Below are positions 24,926 to 32,540 of a stretch of 64,000 nucleotides of DNA, piece by piece. Position numbers and translations under genes: made by a program. The notes beneath the pieces were generated by a model, which saw only the letters and a program-made list of their open reading frames with translations, did not search any database and was not told the origin of the DNA. The DNA is from Methylibium petroleiphilum PM1 (GTDB lineage Bacteria > Pseudomonadota > Gammaproteobacteria > Burkholderiales > Burkholderiaceae_C): positions 2,790,001-2,854,000 of the forward strand of contig NC_008825.1 in assembly GCF_000015725.1 (NCBI RefSeq), read 5' to 3'. The first letter of the stretch is position 1. The number at the start of each line of letters is the position of its first letter.

Positions 24926-26236
24926 ATGACGCAACGTGTCCTCACCGGCATCACGACCACCGGCACGCCCCACCTGGGCAACTACGTCGGCGCGATCCGG
25001 CCGGCCATCGCCGCGAGCCGCGAGCCCGGCGTCGAGAGCTTCTTCTTCCTGGCCGACTACCACGCGCTGATCAAGTGCGACGAGCCCGACCGCATCGAGC
25101 GCTCGCGGCTGGAGATCGCGGCCACCTGGCTGGCCGCCGGGCTGGACACGCAGCGCGTCACCTTCTACCGCCAGAGCGACATCCCCGAGACCACCGAGCT
25201 CACCTGGCTGCTGACCTGCGTGACCGCCAAGGGCCAGATGAACCGCGCCCACGCCTACAAGGCCGCGACCGACGCGAACGAGGCGGCCGGCGAGGACATC
25301 GACGCCAACATCTCGATGGGCCTGTACAGCTACCCCATCCTGATGGCGGCCGACATCCTGCTGTTCAACGCCCACCGCGTGCCGGTCGGGCGCGATCAGG
25401 TCCAGCACATCGAGATGGCGCGCGACGTGGCCCAGCGCTTCAACCACCTGTTCGGCCGCGGCCGCGAGCTGTTCGTGCTGCCGCGCGCCGAGGTCGAGGA
25501 GGACGTGGCCACGCTGCCCGGCCTCGACGGCCGCAAGATGTCGAAGAGCTACGACAACACGATCCCGCTGTTCGAGGGCGGCCCGAAGGCGCTGAAGGAA
25601 GCGGTGGCGCGCATCGTCACCGACTCGCGGCTGCCTGGCGAGGCCAAGGATCCCGACGGCTCCTCGCTGGTGACCATCCACGACGCCTTCGCCAGCACCG
25701 AACAGCGTGCCGCGCTGCGCGCCGATCTGCGCGCCGGACTCGCCTGGGGCGAGGCCAAGGCGCGCAGCGTGGCGCTGATCGAGTCGCACGTGGGCCCGAT
25801 GCGGGCCCGCTACGAGGAGCTGATGGCCCACCCCGAGCGCGTCGAGGACGCGCTGCTCGAAGGGGCCCGCAAGGCCCGCGCGGTGGCGCTGCCGCTGATG
25901 CGCGAGCTGCGCGACGCGGTCGGCCTGCGCGCGATGGTGGCGGTGAACCGCCCGGCCGCGAAGCAGGCGCCGGCCCGCGCGGCCGGCAAGGCGCTGCCCG
26001 AGTTCAAGCAGTACCGCGAGAACGGGCTGTTCTTCTTCAAGCTCACGGCGGCCGACGACCGCGTGCTCCTGCAGAGCACCGGCCTGGCCGAGGGCCGCGA
26101 GGCCGGCGGCTGGGTGAAGCGCCTGAAGACCGAGGGCGCGGCGGCGCTGGCCGAGGCGCCGGTGCAGCGCGGCGAAGGTGTCGACGCGGCCGACGTGGAA
26201 GCCGCGCTGAACGCGCTGGTCGCCGCGCAAGCCTGA
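24926..26236 (+). CDS. trpS: Tryptophanyl-tRNA synthetase with C-terminal extension
   Basis: TrpS charges tRNA-Trp. The class I HIGH-like motif is TGTPHLGNYVG (about residues 13-23) and the KMSKS motif is GRKMSKSYDNT (about 201-211). The catalytic core ends near residue 335. About 100 more residues follow, including FKQYRENGLFFFKLTAADDRVLLQSTG, which resembles a small DUF1508/YegP-like unit. A long form is common in Burkholderiales. A TAGAAT box lies 33 bp before the start. Confidence 0.95.
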   Translation: MTQRVLTGITTTGTPHLGNYVGAIRPAIAASREPGVESFFFLADYHALIKCDEPDRIERSRLEIAATWLAAGLDTQRVTFYRQSDIPETTELTWLLTCVTAKGQMNRAHAYKAATDANEAAGEDIDANISMGLYSYPILMAADILLFNAHRVPVGRDQVQHIEMARDVAQRFNHLFGRGRELFVLPRAEVEEDVATLPGLDGRKMSKSYDNTIPLFEGGPKALKEAVARIVTDSRLPGEAKDPDGSSLVTIHDAFASTEQRAALRADLRAGLAWGEAKARSVALIESHVGPMRARYEELMAHPERVEDALLEGARKARAVALPLMRELRDAVGLRAMVAVNRPAAKQAPARAAGKALPEFKQYRENGLFFFKLTAADDRVLLQSTGLAEGREAGGWVKRLKTEGAAALAEAPVQRGEGVDAADVEAALNALVAAQA

Positions 26237-26258
26237 CCGCACGACGCAGGACGCGGCC

Positions 26259-26738
26259 ATGGCCGGCATCCACATCACCGACATCGAGTCGGCCATCAAC
26301 TGGTGGCGCGAGCGCTCGCCCTCGCCCGACGGCATCACCGCCTGCGCCGAGGTGCGCGCGCTGGCCGAGGTGTATGCGCTGCTCGTCTACTACCGCGAGA
26401 GCGAATGCGACGAGGCCACCATGCCGGCGAAAGCCAAGGCCGCGTGGCTCGGTTGGTACGCGAGCACGCCCGACGCGCCATGCATCGCGATCTGCTCCAC
26501 CAGCCAGGGCGACGACGTCTGCAAGGGCTGCGGCCGGACCTTCGACGAGGTGCAGCACTGGCCCGCGCTGAGCCCGGCCGCGAAGCGGGCCACCTGGCGG
26601 CGCATCACGATGGAGGCCACGGCCTGGCGATTCAACCGCTATGCCGAACGTGCGCACGAGGTCGATGCAACAGCCGCGCGACCTGCGAGCCCGGGCGAAG
26701 ACGCTTCGGCCGCCAGCCCGCCGCCGGCGGCGGCCTGA
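26259..26738 (+). CDS. DUF3717-DUF1289 fusion protein
   Basis: This 159-residue protein joins two small domains. Residues about 1-65 (IHITDIESAINWWRERSPSPDG...) match DUF3717, a domain typical of Burkholderiales. Residues about 72-115 are a DUF1289 module with the Cys pattern PCIAICSTSQGDDVCKGCGRTFDEVQHW, probably a metal or Fe-S site. The tail is Ala/Pro-rich and disordered. Neither domain has a known function. It starts 22 bp after trpS and may be co-transcribed. Confidence 0.75.
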   Translation: MAGIHITDIESAINWWRERSPSPDGITACAEVRALAEVYALLVYYRESECDEATMPAKAKAAWLGWYASTPDAPCIAICSTSQGDDVCKGCGRTFDEVQHWPALSPAAKRATWRRITMEATAWRFNRYAERAHEVDATAARPASPGEDASAASPPPAAA

Positions 26739-26759
26739 GCCGCTCGCCGCCATCGCGCT

Positions 26760-28250
26760 TCAGGGCGCGATCGGCAGGCGGAGAACGAAACGGCTGCCGC
26801 CGCCCGCGCGCGGCTCGCAACGCACGTCGCCGCCGTGATGCTGGGCGATCTGCCGGACCAGGCTGAGCCCCAGCCCCACGCCGCCGGCCTGCTCGGCATG
26901 ACCCGGCAGACGGTAGAACGGCTCGAAGATGCGCTCGCGCTGCGATGCGGGCACGCCCGGACCGCGGTCGCTGACGCTCAGTTCCAGCCACTCTCCGACG
27001 CGGCGCAGCTGCAGCTCCGGCGCCCCGGCGCCGCCGTAGCGGCGGGCGTTCTCCAGCAGGTTGCGCAGCGCGCGGCGCAGCAGGCGCTCGTCGCCGCTCA
27101 GCGTGGCGGGCAGCGCCGCGGCGCGGTCGGCCTCGTCCGGCAGCTCGAGCACCGCGTCGACACGCGCCGCTTCCTCCGCGGCGAGCGCGATCACGTCGAC
27201 CGGCTCGCGCACCCGCTCGTCGACACCGTCGCGCGAGCGCGGGTGGCGGGCATCGAGCCGGCTGGCGAGCAGCACCTCCTCCACCAGCGCGTCGAGTTCG
27301 CGGATGTTGCGCTCGATCTCGTCCTTCAGCGCACCGCGGCGCTCGGCCGGCGTGGTGTCCAGCATGGCCAGGGCCATCTTCAGCCGTGCCAACGGCGAGC
27401 GCAGCTCGTGGCTGGCGTTGGCCAGCAGCGACTGGTTGGCCTGCACCAGCGACTCGATGCGCGTGGCGGCCGCATTGAAGCTCGCCGCCAGCGCGGCGAT
27501 CTCGTCGCGGCCGGTGGCGTCCACGCGGTGGTGCAGTTCACCGGCGCCGAAGGTCTCGACACCGCGCTTCAGCGTCTCGAGCCGGCGTGTCAGGCGCCGC
27601 ACCACGGGGTAGGCCCCGCCGGCCACGGCGACGAACAACACGCCCAAGGTCAGCAGCAGGCCGACGCCGCGCATGAAGAACGGCGGCTCGGGCACCAGCA
27701 GGCGGCCGTCGGGGCCGCGCCCGCCCGGACGCAGCATGCTCGGCCGCACCACCCACAGCGTGCGGCCGTCGCTGAGCGCCACGCGCTGCGGCGGGCGGCG
27801 CTCGACGAGGTCGGGCAGGCGGTCGTCGGGACGCGGGCGGCGCGCCTCGCGCGGGCGGCCGGGCGGCGCGGGTTCCACGCCCTCGGGCGGCGGCGGGCGC
27901 AGCTCGTCGGGCGGCACCGGCCCGTCCGGCCCGACGCCGCCGTCGATCCAGCGGGCGAAGGCCTGCGAGGTGGCGATACGCCGGCCCTGCGCGTCATCCA
28001 GCGCCAGCGGCATGCGCAAGCGCGACGACCACTCCAGCAAGGCCTGGCTCTGCTCGTCACGCGGTGCGTCGACGGGCGGGAGCGCGTTCTGCAGCAGCTC
28101 GCCCCAGGCGATCAGGCGCTCGTTGCCGCTCGCCTCGACCCGGATGCGCTCATGCTCGATGTTGCGCTGGAGCAGCCAGCCCGACACCAGCGCGAACAGC
28201 AGCAGCACCGCCACGACGGTGAGGTAGATGCGCAGGTAGAGCGTCTTCAC
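26760..28250 (-). CDS. Sensor histidine kinase (CpxA/RstB-like)
   Basis: A 496-residue inner-membrane kinase. One transmembrane helix is at residues about 6-28. A long periplasmic domain follows, rich in Pro, Arg and Glu (about residues 95-175), then a second helix (GVGLLLTLGVLFVAVAGGAYPVV) and a HAMP linker. The phospho-acceptor His is in ANASHELRSPLARLKMAL. The ATP-binding domain has RNLLENARRYG (N box) and DRGPGVPASQRERIFEPFYR. It is paired with the OmpR-type regulator 36 bp upstream and a Spy/CpxP-like gene. An envelope-stress role is therefore likely. Confidence 0.9.
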   Translation of the reverse strand: MKTLYLRIYLTVVAVLLLFALVSGWLLQRNIEHERIRVEASGNERLIAWGELLQNALPPVDAPRDEQSQALLEWSSRLRMPLALDDAQGRRIATSQAFARWIDGGVGPDGPVPPDELRPPPPEGVEPAPPGRPREARRPRPDDRLPDLVERRPPQRVALSDGRTLWVVRPSMLRPGGRGPDGRLLVPEPPFFMRGVGLLLTLGVLFVAVAGGAYPVVRRLTRRLETLKRGVETFGAGELHHRVDATGRDEIAALAASFNAAATRIESLVQANQSLLANASHELRSPLARLKMALAMLDTTPAERRGALKDEIERNIRELDALVEEVLLASRLDARHPRSRDGVDERVREPVDVIALAAEEAARVDAVLELPDEADRAAALPATLSGDERLLRRALRNLLENARRYGGAGAPELQLRRVGEWLELSVSDRGPGVPASQRERIFEPFYRLPGHAEQAGGVGLGLSLVRQIAQHHGGDVRCEPRAGGGSRFVLRLPIAP

Positions 28251-28286
28251 CGGCCGGCCCGTCCTGCTGCGCGGGCGCGACGCCGA

Positions 28287-28997
28287 TCAGGCCGCCTCGG
28301 CATCCTGCTTCTTCGCGAACACGTAGCCCGCGCCGCGCACCGTGAGGATGCGGCGCGGCGTCTTGGGATCGTCTTCGATGGCGGCACGGATGCGCGAGAT
28401 GTGCACGTCGATCGAGCGGTCGAAGGCCTCGAGCGCGTGGCCCTTCAGCGCGTCCATGATCTGGTCGCGCGACAGCACGCGCCCGGGCGCGTTGGCCAGC
28501 ACCTGGAGCAGGTCGAACTGGTAGCTGGTCAGGTCGCAGGGCTTGCCGTCGAGGCGGGCCTGGCGACCGCCGGCGTCGACCTCGAGGCGACCGAAGCGCA
28601 GCACGTCGCCGTCGCCCCCGCTCGGCGCGGCGCGGCGCAGCAGGGCCTTGACGCGCGCCAGCAGTTCGCGCGGCTCGAAGGGCTTGGGCAGGTAGTCGTC
28701 GGCACCGAGCTCAAGGCCGACGATGCGGTCCATCGGCTCGCCGCGCGCGGTGAGCATCAGCAGCGGCAGCGCGCGCGTGCGCGGTGCGGCGCGCAGCTCG
28801 CGGCACAGGTCGAGGCCGTCGCCGTCGGGCAGCATCAGGTCGAGCACCAGCGCGTCGAACAGCTCGCGCTCCAGCCGCGTGCGGCCGGAGTCCAGCGTCG
28901 GCGCCACCTCGACCTCGTAGCCGGCCTGGCGCAGGTAGTCGCCCACCATCGCGGTGAGGCGGGCGTCGTCGTCGATCAGCAGCAGTCGAGCACTCAT
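28287..28997 (-). CDS. OmpR-family response regulator
   Basis: The 236-residue protein has a receiver domain with acidic pocket LLIDDDARL, the phosphorylated Asp in LVLDLMLPDGDG (about residue 53) and the conserved Lys in PKPFEPRELLARVKALLRR. A winged-helix output domain ends with IDVHISRIRAAIEDDPKTPRRILTVRGAGYVF. It is the middle gene of the Spy-like/regulator/kinase transcript and probably activates the Spy-like gene, by analogy with CpxR. Confidence 0.93.
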   Translation of the reverse strand: MSARLLLIDDDARLTAMVGDYLRQAGYEVEVAPTLDSGRTRLERELFDALVLDLMLPDGDGLDLCRELRAAPRTRALPLLMLTARGEPMDRIVGLELGADDYLPKPFEPRELLARVKALLRRAAPSGGDGDVLRFGRLEVDAGGRQARLDGKPCDLTSYQFDLLQVLANAPGRVLSRDQIMDALKGHALEAFDRSIDVHISRIRAAIEDDPKTPRRILTVRGAGYVFAKKQDAEAA

Positions 28998-29085
28998 GGT
29001 CTTGCTAGGCGAGGGAGCTCGGGCTCCGGAGGATAGAACAGCGGAGCCGACCCGGCAGGCCGGGCCGGTCCCGCCGGCCGCCGCG

Positions 29086-29625
29086 TCAGCCCTTGGGTTC
29101 GGGCGGCGGCGCGCGGTGGTGGCGCTCCATGCGTTCGTGGCGCGCCTTCATGCGCTCGGCGAGCTGGACGCGCTGTTCCACCGTCAGCACGCGGCTGGCG
29201 TCGAGCAGGGCCTGGCTCATGCGCCGACTGGCCTGGTCATGCTGCGCCACCATCTGCTGGCGCAGCGCCTCGACGGCCTGCGCATCGACGGTCGGCTGCG
29301 TGAACAGGCGGGCCTGCTGCTCGCGCAGGTCCCTGCCGGCCTCGCGCTGCGCCTTCAGGTCGGCGGCCGCGGCCTGCGCGATCTGCCGGATCTGGCTGCG
29401 CTGCGCGTCGGTCGCCTTCACGCTGTCGAGCAGGCGCTCGAGCTGGCGTGGCGAGGCGCCCCAGCCAAAACCCGGTCCGCCATGCGGACCGCCGTGCGCG
29501 GCCGGGCGGGCCGGCGCGCCCTCGGGCACGGCCCAGGCCGTCAGGCTCGCGCCACCGGCCAGCGCGATCGCCGTCCCGAGAATCACGCCGCGCAGACCGC
29601 GGGGAATGAGAGAGTCGCTGTTCAT
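29086..29625 (-). CDS. Periplasmic Spy/CpxP-family LTxxQ protein
   Basis: The 179-residue product has a signal peptide (LRGVILGTAIALAGGASLTAWA, cleavage near residue 32) and a Gly/His segment AAHGGPHGGPGFGWG. A helical domain follows with the family signature LTVEQRVQLAERM near residue 150. Spy/CpxP proteins are periplasmic chaperones or inhibitors of envelope-stress kinases, and some sense metals. ATG 29625 was chosen because the signal peptide follows at once. It leads the operon with the response regulator 88 bp downstream, which suggests feedback as in CpxPAR. Confidence 0.85.
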   Translation of the reverse strand: MNSDSLIPRGLRGVILGTAIALAGGASLTAWAVPEGAPARPAAHGGPHGGPGFGWGASPRQLERLLDSVKATDAQRSQIRQIAQAAAADLKAQREAGRDLREQQARLFTQPTVDAQAVEALRQQMVAQHDQASRRMSQALLDASRVLTVEQRVQLAERMKARHERMERHHRAPPPEPKG

Positions 29626-29798
29626 CTTGCGTCCTTTCCATGCAAACCCCTCAGGGGGTGCATGCATGGTCGGCCGCGGGGGTGAAGCGCGCTTGCGCAG
29701 GCGGTAAAGATCTGTGTAGCGCCGGGGGCCCTAGCTTGAAGCGCCGGTCGAGCCGTTCTCCTACAGACCGCCGCACGCAGGCGCACTACATTGAGCTG

Positions 29799-29885
29799 AC
29801 GGAGCCGTCTCTCCTCCCGTCTCCCCTCCTCCCGCTGACGGCTCCCTTGTGGTGGACAGCGCCGTGCGCTGTCCACCTTTTTCAT
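29799..29885 (+). ncRNA. Candidate anti-Shine-Dalgarno small RNA (cuckoo/CcsR-like)
   Basis: Within a 256-bp gap between two minus-strand genes lies a plus-strand structure. A perfect 9-bp stem GGAGCCGTC/GACGGCTCC (29801-29809 and 29837-29845) encloses a 27-base loop of almost only C and T, holding CTCCTCCC (29811-29818) and CCTCCTCCC (29825-29833). An intrinsic terminator follows immediately. Repeated CCUCCUCCC in hairpin loops is the mark of the alphaproteobacterial CcsR and related cuckoo RNAs. TACATT at 29787-29792 could be a -10 element giving a start near 29799. Expression is inferred only. Confidence 0.55.
29851..29885 (+). terminator. Strong intrinsic terminator with no upstream plus-strand gene
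   Basis: GGTGGACAGCG-CCGTG-CGCTGTCCACC forms a perfect 11-bp hairpin (29851-29877) followed by TTTTTC. The T-run is on the plus strand only, while both neighbouring genes are on the minus strand. It must therefore end a plus-strand transcript starting within the preceding gap. It fits the candidate small RNA directly before it. Confidence 0.85.
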
Positions 29886-30745
29886 GGGCGGCCGAACTGC
29901 CCGCTCTGGTAGTCGACGAAGGCCTGCCGGATCTCGGCCGGGGTGTTCATCACGAACGGTCCCTGCCCGACGACGGGCTCGTTCAGCGGCTCGCCACCGA
30001 GCAGCAGCAAGGTCGCATCCGCCACCGCCTCGATCTGCAGCGTGTCGCCCTCGCGCTCCAACACGGCGAGCTCCGCCTCGCCGACCACGGTGTCACTGCC
30101 GTCCGCGCGCAGCGCGCCCTTCAGCACGAACAGCGCCGTGGTGTGTCCGGCCGGAACGCTCAGCCGCACCGGCCGGCCCGCCACGAGTCGCAGGTCCCAC
30201 AGGTTGATCGGGCTGAAGCTGCGCGCCGGCCCCACCACGCCTTGCAGTTCACCGGCGATCACGCGCACCGTGCCCGCAGCGTCCGGCAGTTCCACGTGCG
30301 GGATCTGCGCCGCCGTGATGCCCTGGTAGGCGGGCGCCACCCGCTTGTCCTTCGCGGGCAGGTTGACCCACAGCTGCAGCATCTCGAACGGGCCGCCGCG
30401 ACGCGCGTAGTCGCGGCCGTGGAATTCCTCGTGGACGATGCCGCGGCCTGCGGTCATCCATTGCACGTCGCCAGGACCGATCGATCCGCCCGCGCCCGTC
30501 GAGTCGCGATGCTCCACCTCGCCAGCGTAGACGATGGTCACGGTCTCGAAGCCACGGTGCGGATGCTGGCCCACACCGAGCCGCCGGGAGGTGGGCTCGA
30601 ACTCCACCGGGCCCGCATGGTCGAGCAGCAGGAAAGGCGACATCGGCTCCGCGAGGTCGTTGTACGAAAAGATGCTGCGCACCGGAAAACCGTCGCCGAC
30701 CCAATGGCGCCCCGGACTGCGCCGAACGAACGAAAGCTGCTTCAT
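29882..30745 (-). CDS. Pirin family protein
   Basis: A 287-residue bicupin. The N-terminal cupin has the metal-binding pattern GVGQHPHRGFETVTIVYAGEVEHRDSTG and the Glu/His in GIVHEEFH. The second cupin has APINLWDLRL-like and GHTTALFVLKGAL segments. Pirins bind iron or nickel; bacterial members include quercetin dioxygenases and regulators, so the role is open. ATG 30745 has AAGGAGA just upstream on the minus strand. The 3' end abuts the terminator at 29851-29885. Confidence 0.9.
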   Translation of the reverse strand: MKQLSFVRRSPGRHWVGDGFPVRSIFSYNDLAEPMSPFLLLDHAGPVEFEPTSRRLGVGQHPHRGFETVTIVYAGEVEHRDSTGAGGSIGPGDVQWMTAGRGIVHEEFHGRDYARRGGPFEMLQLWVNLPAKDKRVAPAYQGITAAQIPHVELPDAAGTVRVIAGELQGVVGPARSFSPINLWDLRLVAGRPVRLSVPAGHTTALFVLKGALRADGSDTVVGEAELAVLEREGDTLQIEAVADATLLLLGGEPLNEPVVGQGPFVMNTPAEIRQAFVDYQSGQFGRP

Positions 30746-30996
30746 GGTGGATCTCCTTGAAGCAAGAGTTTGGGGCGGCCCGGCCTGCCTGCAACGCATC
30801 GAATCTGCACGCAGGGTTCAAGCGGCTTCAATGACCGGAGGGAACCGGCGCCGGACCCGTTCCAGGCCCCGGTTGACGGACTCGCCACAACCCCAGGCCG
30901 TCGGCGAACCGCCGCCTGTGACACAGTGGCACCGACCGGCCGTCGCCGTTGCAGCGCCCTGCCATCCCCTTCACCCCGAACCTCCGCGAGGACACG

Positions 30997-31389
30997 ATGC
31001 CACTCGTTCGAATCGACATTTCGCATGACGCCCCACCGACGCTGGGACGCGACATCGGTCAGCTGATCTACGCTGCCATGACCGACCTGATCAACGTGCC
31101 TGCCGACGACAAGTTCCAGATCATCGCCCGACACGGTCAGGGCGAACTGGTGTTCCCGGCCAGCTATCTGGGCGTCGAGTATTCGCCGGGCATCGTGTTC
31201 ATCCAGATCACGCTGAACCAGGGCCGCTCCATCGAGCTGAAGAAGGCGTTCTACAAGCGCGTTGCCGACGACCTGCACGCCAGGTTGGGTGTGCGCCGAC
31301 AGGATGTCTTCATCAACCTGATCGAGGTCGCCAAGGAGAACTGGTCCTTCGGCAACGGCGAGATGCAGTACGCGCCTGCACCCGGCTGA
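30997..31389 (+). CDS. Tautomerase superfamily protein
   Basis: The 130-residue protein begins MPLVRIDIS, which puts the catalytic Pro directly after the removable Met. It matches the longer MSAD-like (Tautomerase_2) group, with ADDKFQIIARHGQGELVFP and the C-terminal FINLIEVAKENWSFGNGEMQY. These enzymes tautomerise or decarboxylate keto acids from aromatic breakdown. The substrate is unknown. The 251-bp gap upstream of it, facing pirin, shows no gene. Confidence 0.88.
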   Translation: MPLVRIDISHDAPPTLGRDIGQLIYAAMTDLINVPADDKFQIIARHGQGELVFPASYLGVEYSPGIVFIQITLNQGRSIELKKAFYKRVADDLHARLGVRRQDVFINLIEVAKENWSFGNGEMQYAPAPG

Positions 31390-31479
31390 GCGATGCCCGG
31401 CAGGCCGGGCCCGGACACCCCAGCTTCTCCCCCTCTAGCGGGATGGCCCCTGCCTTGGGCGGGCCCTAGGCTAGACGCC

Positions 31480-31752
31480 ATGAGTTACACCCACCTCCAA
31501 TCCTTCAACAACCGCGCCGCCCTGGCGCGGTCTTCCATCGCCGGCTGCTATTCGTGCCTGGGGAGCTTCAAGCCCCAGGACGTGGTGGCCTGGGTCCACG
31601 ACGACACCACGGCCGTGTGCCCGATCTGCAGCGCCGACACGGTGCTGCCGGGGGTCGGGGACGTGCGGGCCCTGCACGCCGCGCGAGCGGCCCAGTTCGA
31701 CAGCGCCGAGACGGTGCCTGCCGTGCTGTCCCTCCTGCCCGAGCGCAACTGA
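31480..31752 (+). CDS. Small zinc-ribbon-like protein, unknown function
   Basis: A 90-residue cytoplasmic protein with two Cys pairs, GCYSCLG (about residue 22) and VCPICSAD (about 46), which could hold one zinc ion. The sequence RSSIAGCYSCLGSFKPQDVVAWVHDDTTAVCPICSADTVLP is a pattern common in small uncharacterised proteobacterial proteins. It is followed 10 bp later by another small gene. Function is unknown. Confidence 0.7.
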   Translation: MSYTHLQSFNNRAALARSSIAGCYSCLGSFKPQDVVAWVHDDTTAVCPICSADTVLPGVGDVRALHAARAAQFDSAETVPAVLSLLPERN

Positions 31753-31762
31753 GACCCGGCGC

Positions 31763-32014
31763 ATGCATTTCGATGAGCGCGACTGCGGCGACTTCAGGAT
31801 CTACGGCGGGGCACTCGACGCCCCCGGCGGGGGTTACCTGGCCGCCGTCGTCGTCATGCGGGTGCGCGGGCTGAGCGGCGAGCCGGTGGCGGTGTTCCGC
31901 GACGAGCGCCTTGCCGGCGGCCACCGCTTCAAGGATGCGCGCTCCGCGCTCCATTTCGCCATGGATGCAGGCCGCCGTGCGGCCCAGGAGAGCGCAGAGT
32001 CCGTCGGCAGTTGA
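31763..32014 (+). CDS. Hypothetical protein, 83 residues
   Basis: The protein (MHFDERDCGDFRIYGGALDAPGGGYLAAVVVMRVRG...) has no recognised domain, no signal peptide and no membrane helix. The alternating pattern suggests a small alpha/beta fold ending in a helix (SALHFAMDAGRRAAQES). It starts 10 bp after the zinc-ribbon-like gene on the same strand, so the two are probably translated from one message. Codon use is like that of the neighbours. Confidence 0.6.
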   Translation: MHFDERDCGDFRIYGGALDAPGGGYLAAVVVMRVRGLSGEPVAVFRDERLAGGHRFKDARSALHFAMDAGRRAAQESAESVGS

Positions 32015-32057
32015 AGGCGGGGCTCGCAGGCGATCCCTTTTTCGGAGTTGCCTTAAA

Positions 32058-32075
32058 ACCATCCAAGTGGATGGT
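32058..32075. promoter_or_regulatory. Inverted-repeat operator upstream of the CopG-type gene
   Basis: ACCATCC-AAGT-GGATGGT is a perfect inverted repeat with 7-bp arms and a 4-bp spacer. It ends 14 bp before the start of a ribbon-helix-helix regulator, in an unusually AT-rich short stretch. Regulators of this type often bind such sites in their own promoter. Autoregulation is inferred. Confidence 0.5.
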
Positions 32076-32089
32076 GATAGGATGGCGTC

Positions 32090-32509
32090 ATGCCTGCACG
32101 ACGCCAACTCTCCACCGCGACCAAGCCCCTCGACGAGAAGGTCACCGTCAACATCGGCTATGTGGACCTCGGTCACATCGACCTGCTCGTCCAGGACGGC
32201 TTCTATGCCAACCGCACCGACCTGATCCGCACCGCGGTCCGCAACCAGCTCGCCGGCCATGCCGACGTGCTGAAGCAGGCCGTGGCCCGCAAGACGCTGG
32301 TGCTGGGCATCCAGCAGTTCACTGCCAGCGACCTGCGCGCCGTGCAGGCGGCGGGCCAGACGCTGCAGATCCGCGTGCTCGGCCTCGCATCGTTCACCGC
32401 CGACGTGACGCCGGAACTCGCGCTGGCCACCGTCGAGTCGGTGGTGGTGCTGGGGGCGCTGCACGCCAGCCCGGCCGTCAAGGCAGCGCTCGCCCAGCGC
32501 ACCCGCTGA
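32090..32509 (+). CDS. Ribbon-helix-helix (CopG-like) regulator
   Basis: A 139-residue protein. Residues about 15-55 (DEKVTVNIGYVDLGHIDLLVQDGFYANRTDLIRTAVRNQL) form a ribbon-helix-helix DNA-binding unit. The remainder has a repeated beta-rich pattern (LGIQQFTASDLRAVQAAGQTLQIRVLGLASFTADVTPELA) seen in CopG-family proteins of betaproteobacteria. A perfect inverted repeat sits directly before it. The next gene, an esterase, begins 31 bp later and may be part of the same transcript. Confidence 0.82.
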   Translation: MPARRQLSTATKPLDEKVTVNIGYVDLGHIDLLVQDGFYANRTDLIRTAVRNQLAGHADVLKQAVARKTLVLGIQQFTASDLRAVQAAGQTLQIRVLGLASFTADVTPELALATVESVVVLGALHASPAVKAALAQRTR

Positions 32510-32540
32510 GGCGTGCGGCCCACCGAACCCCAGAAAGCCC

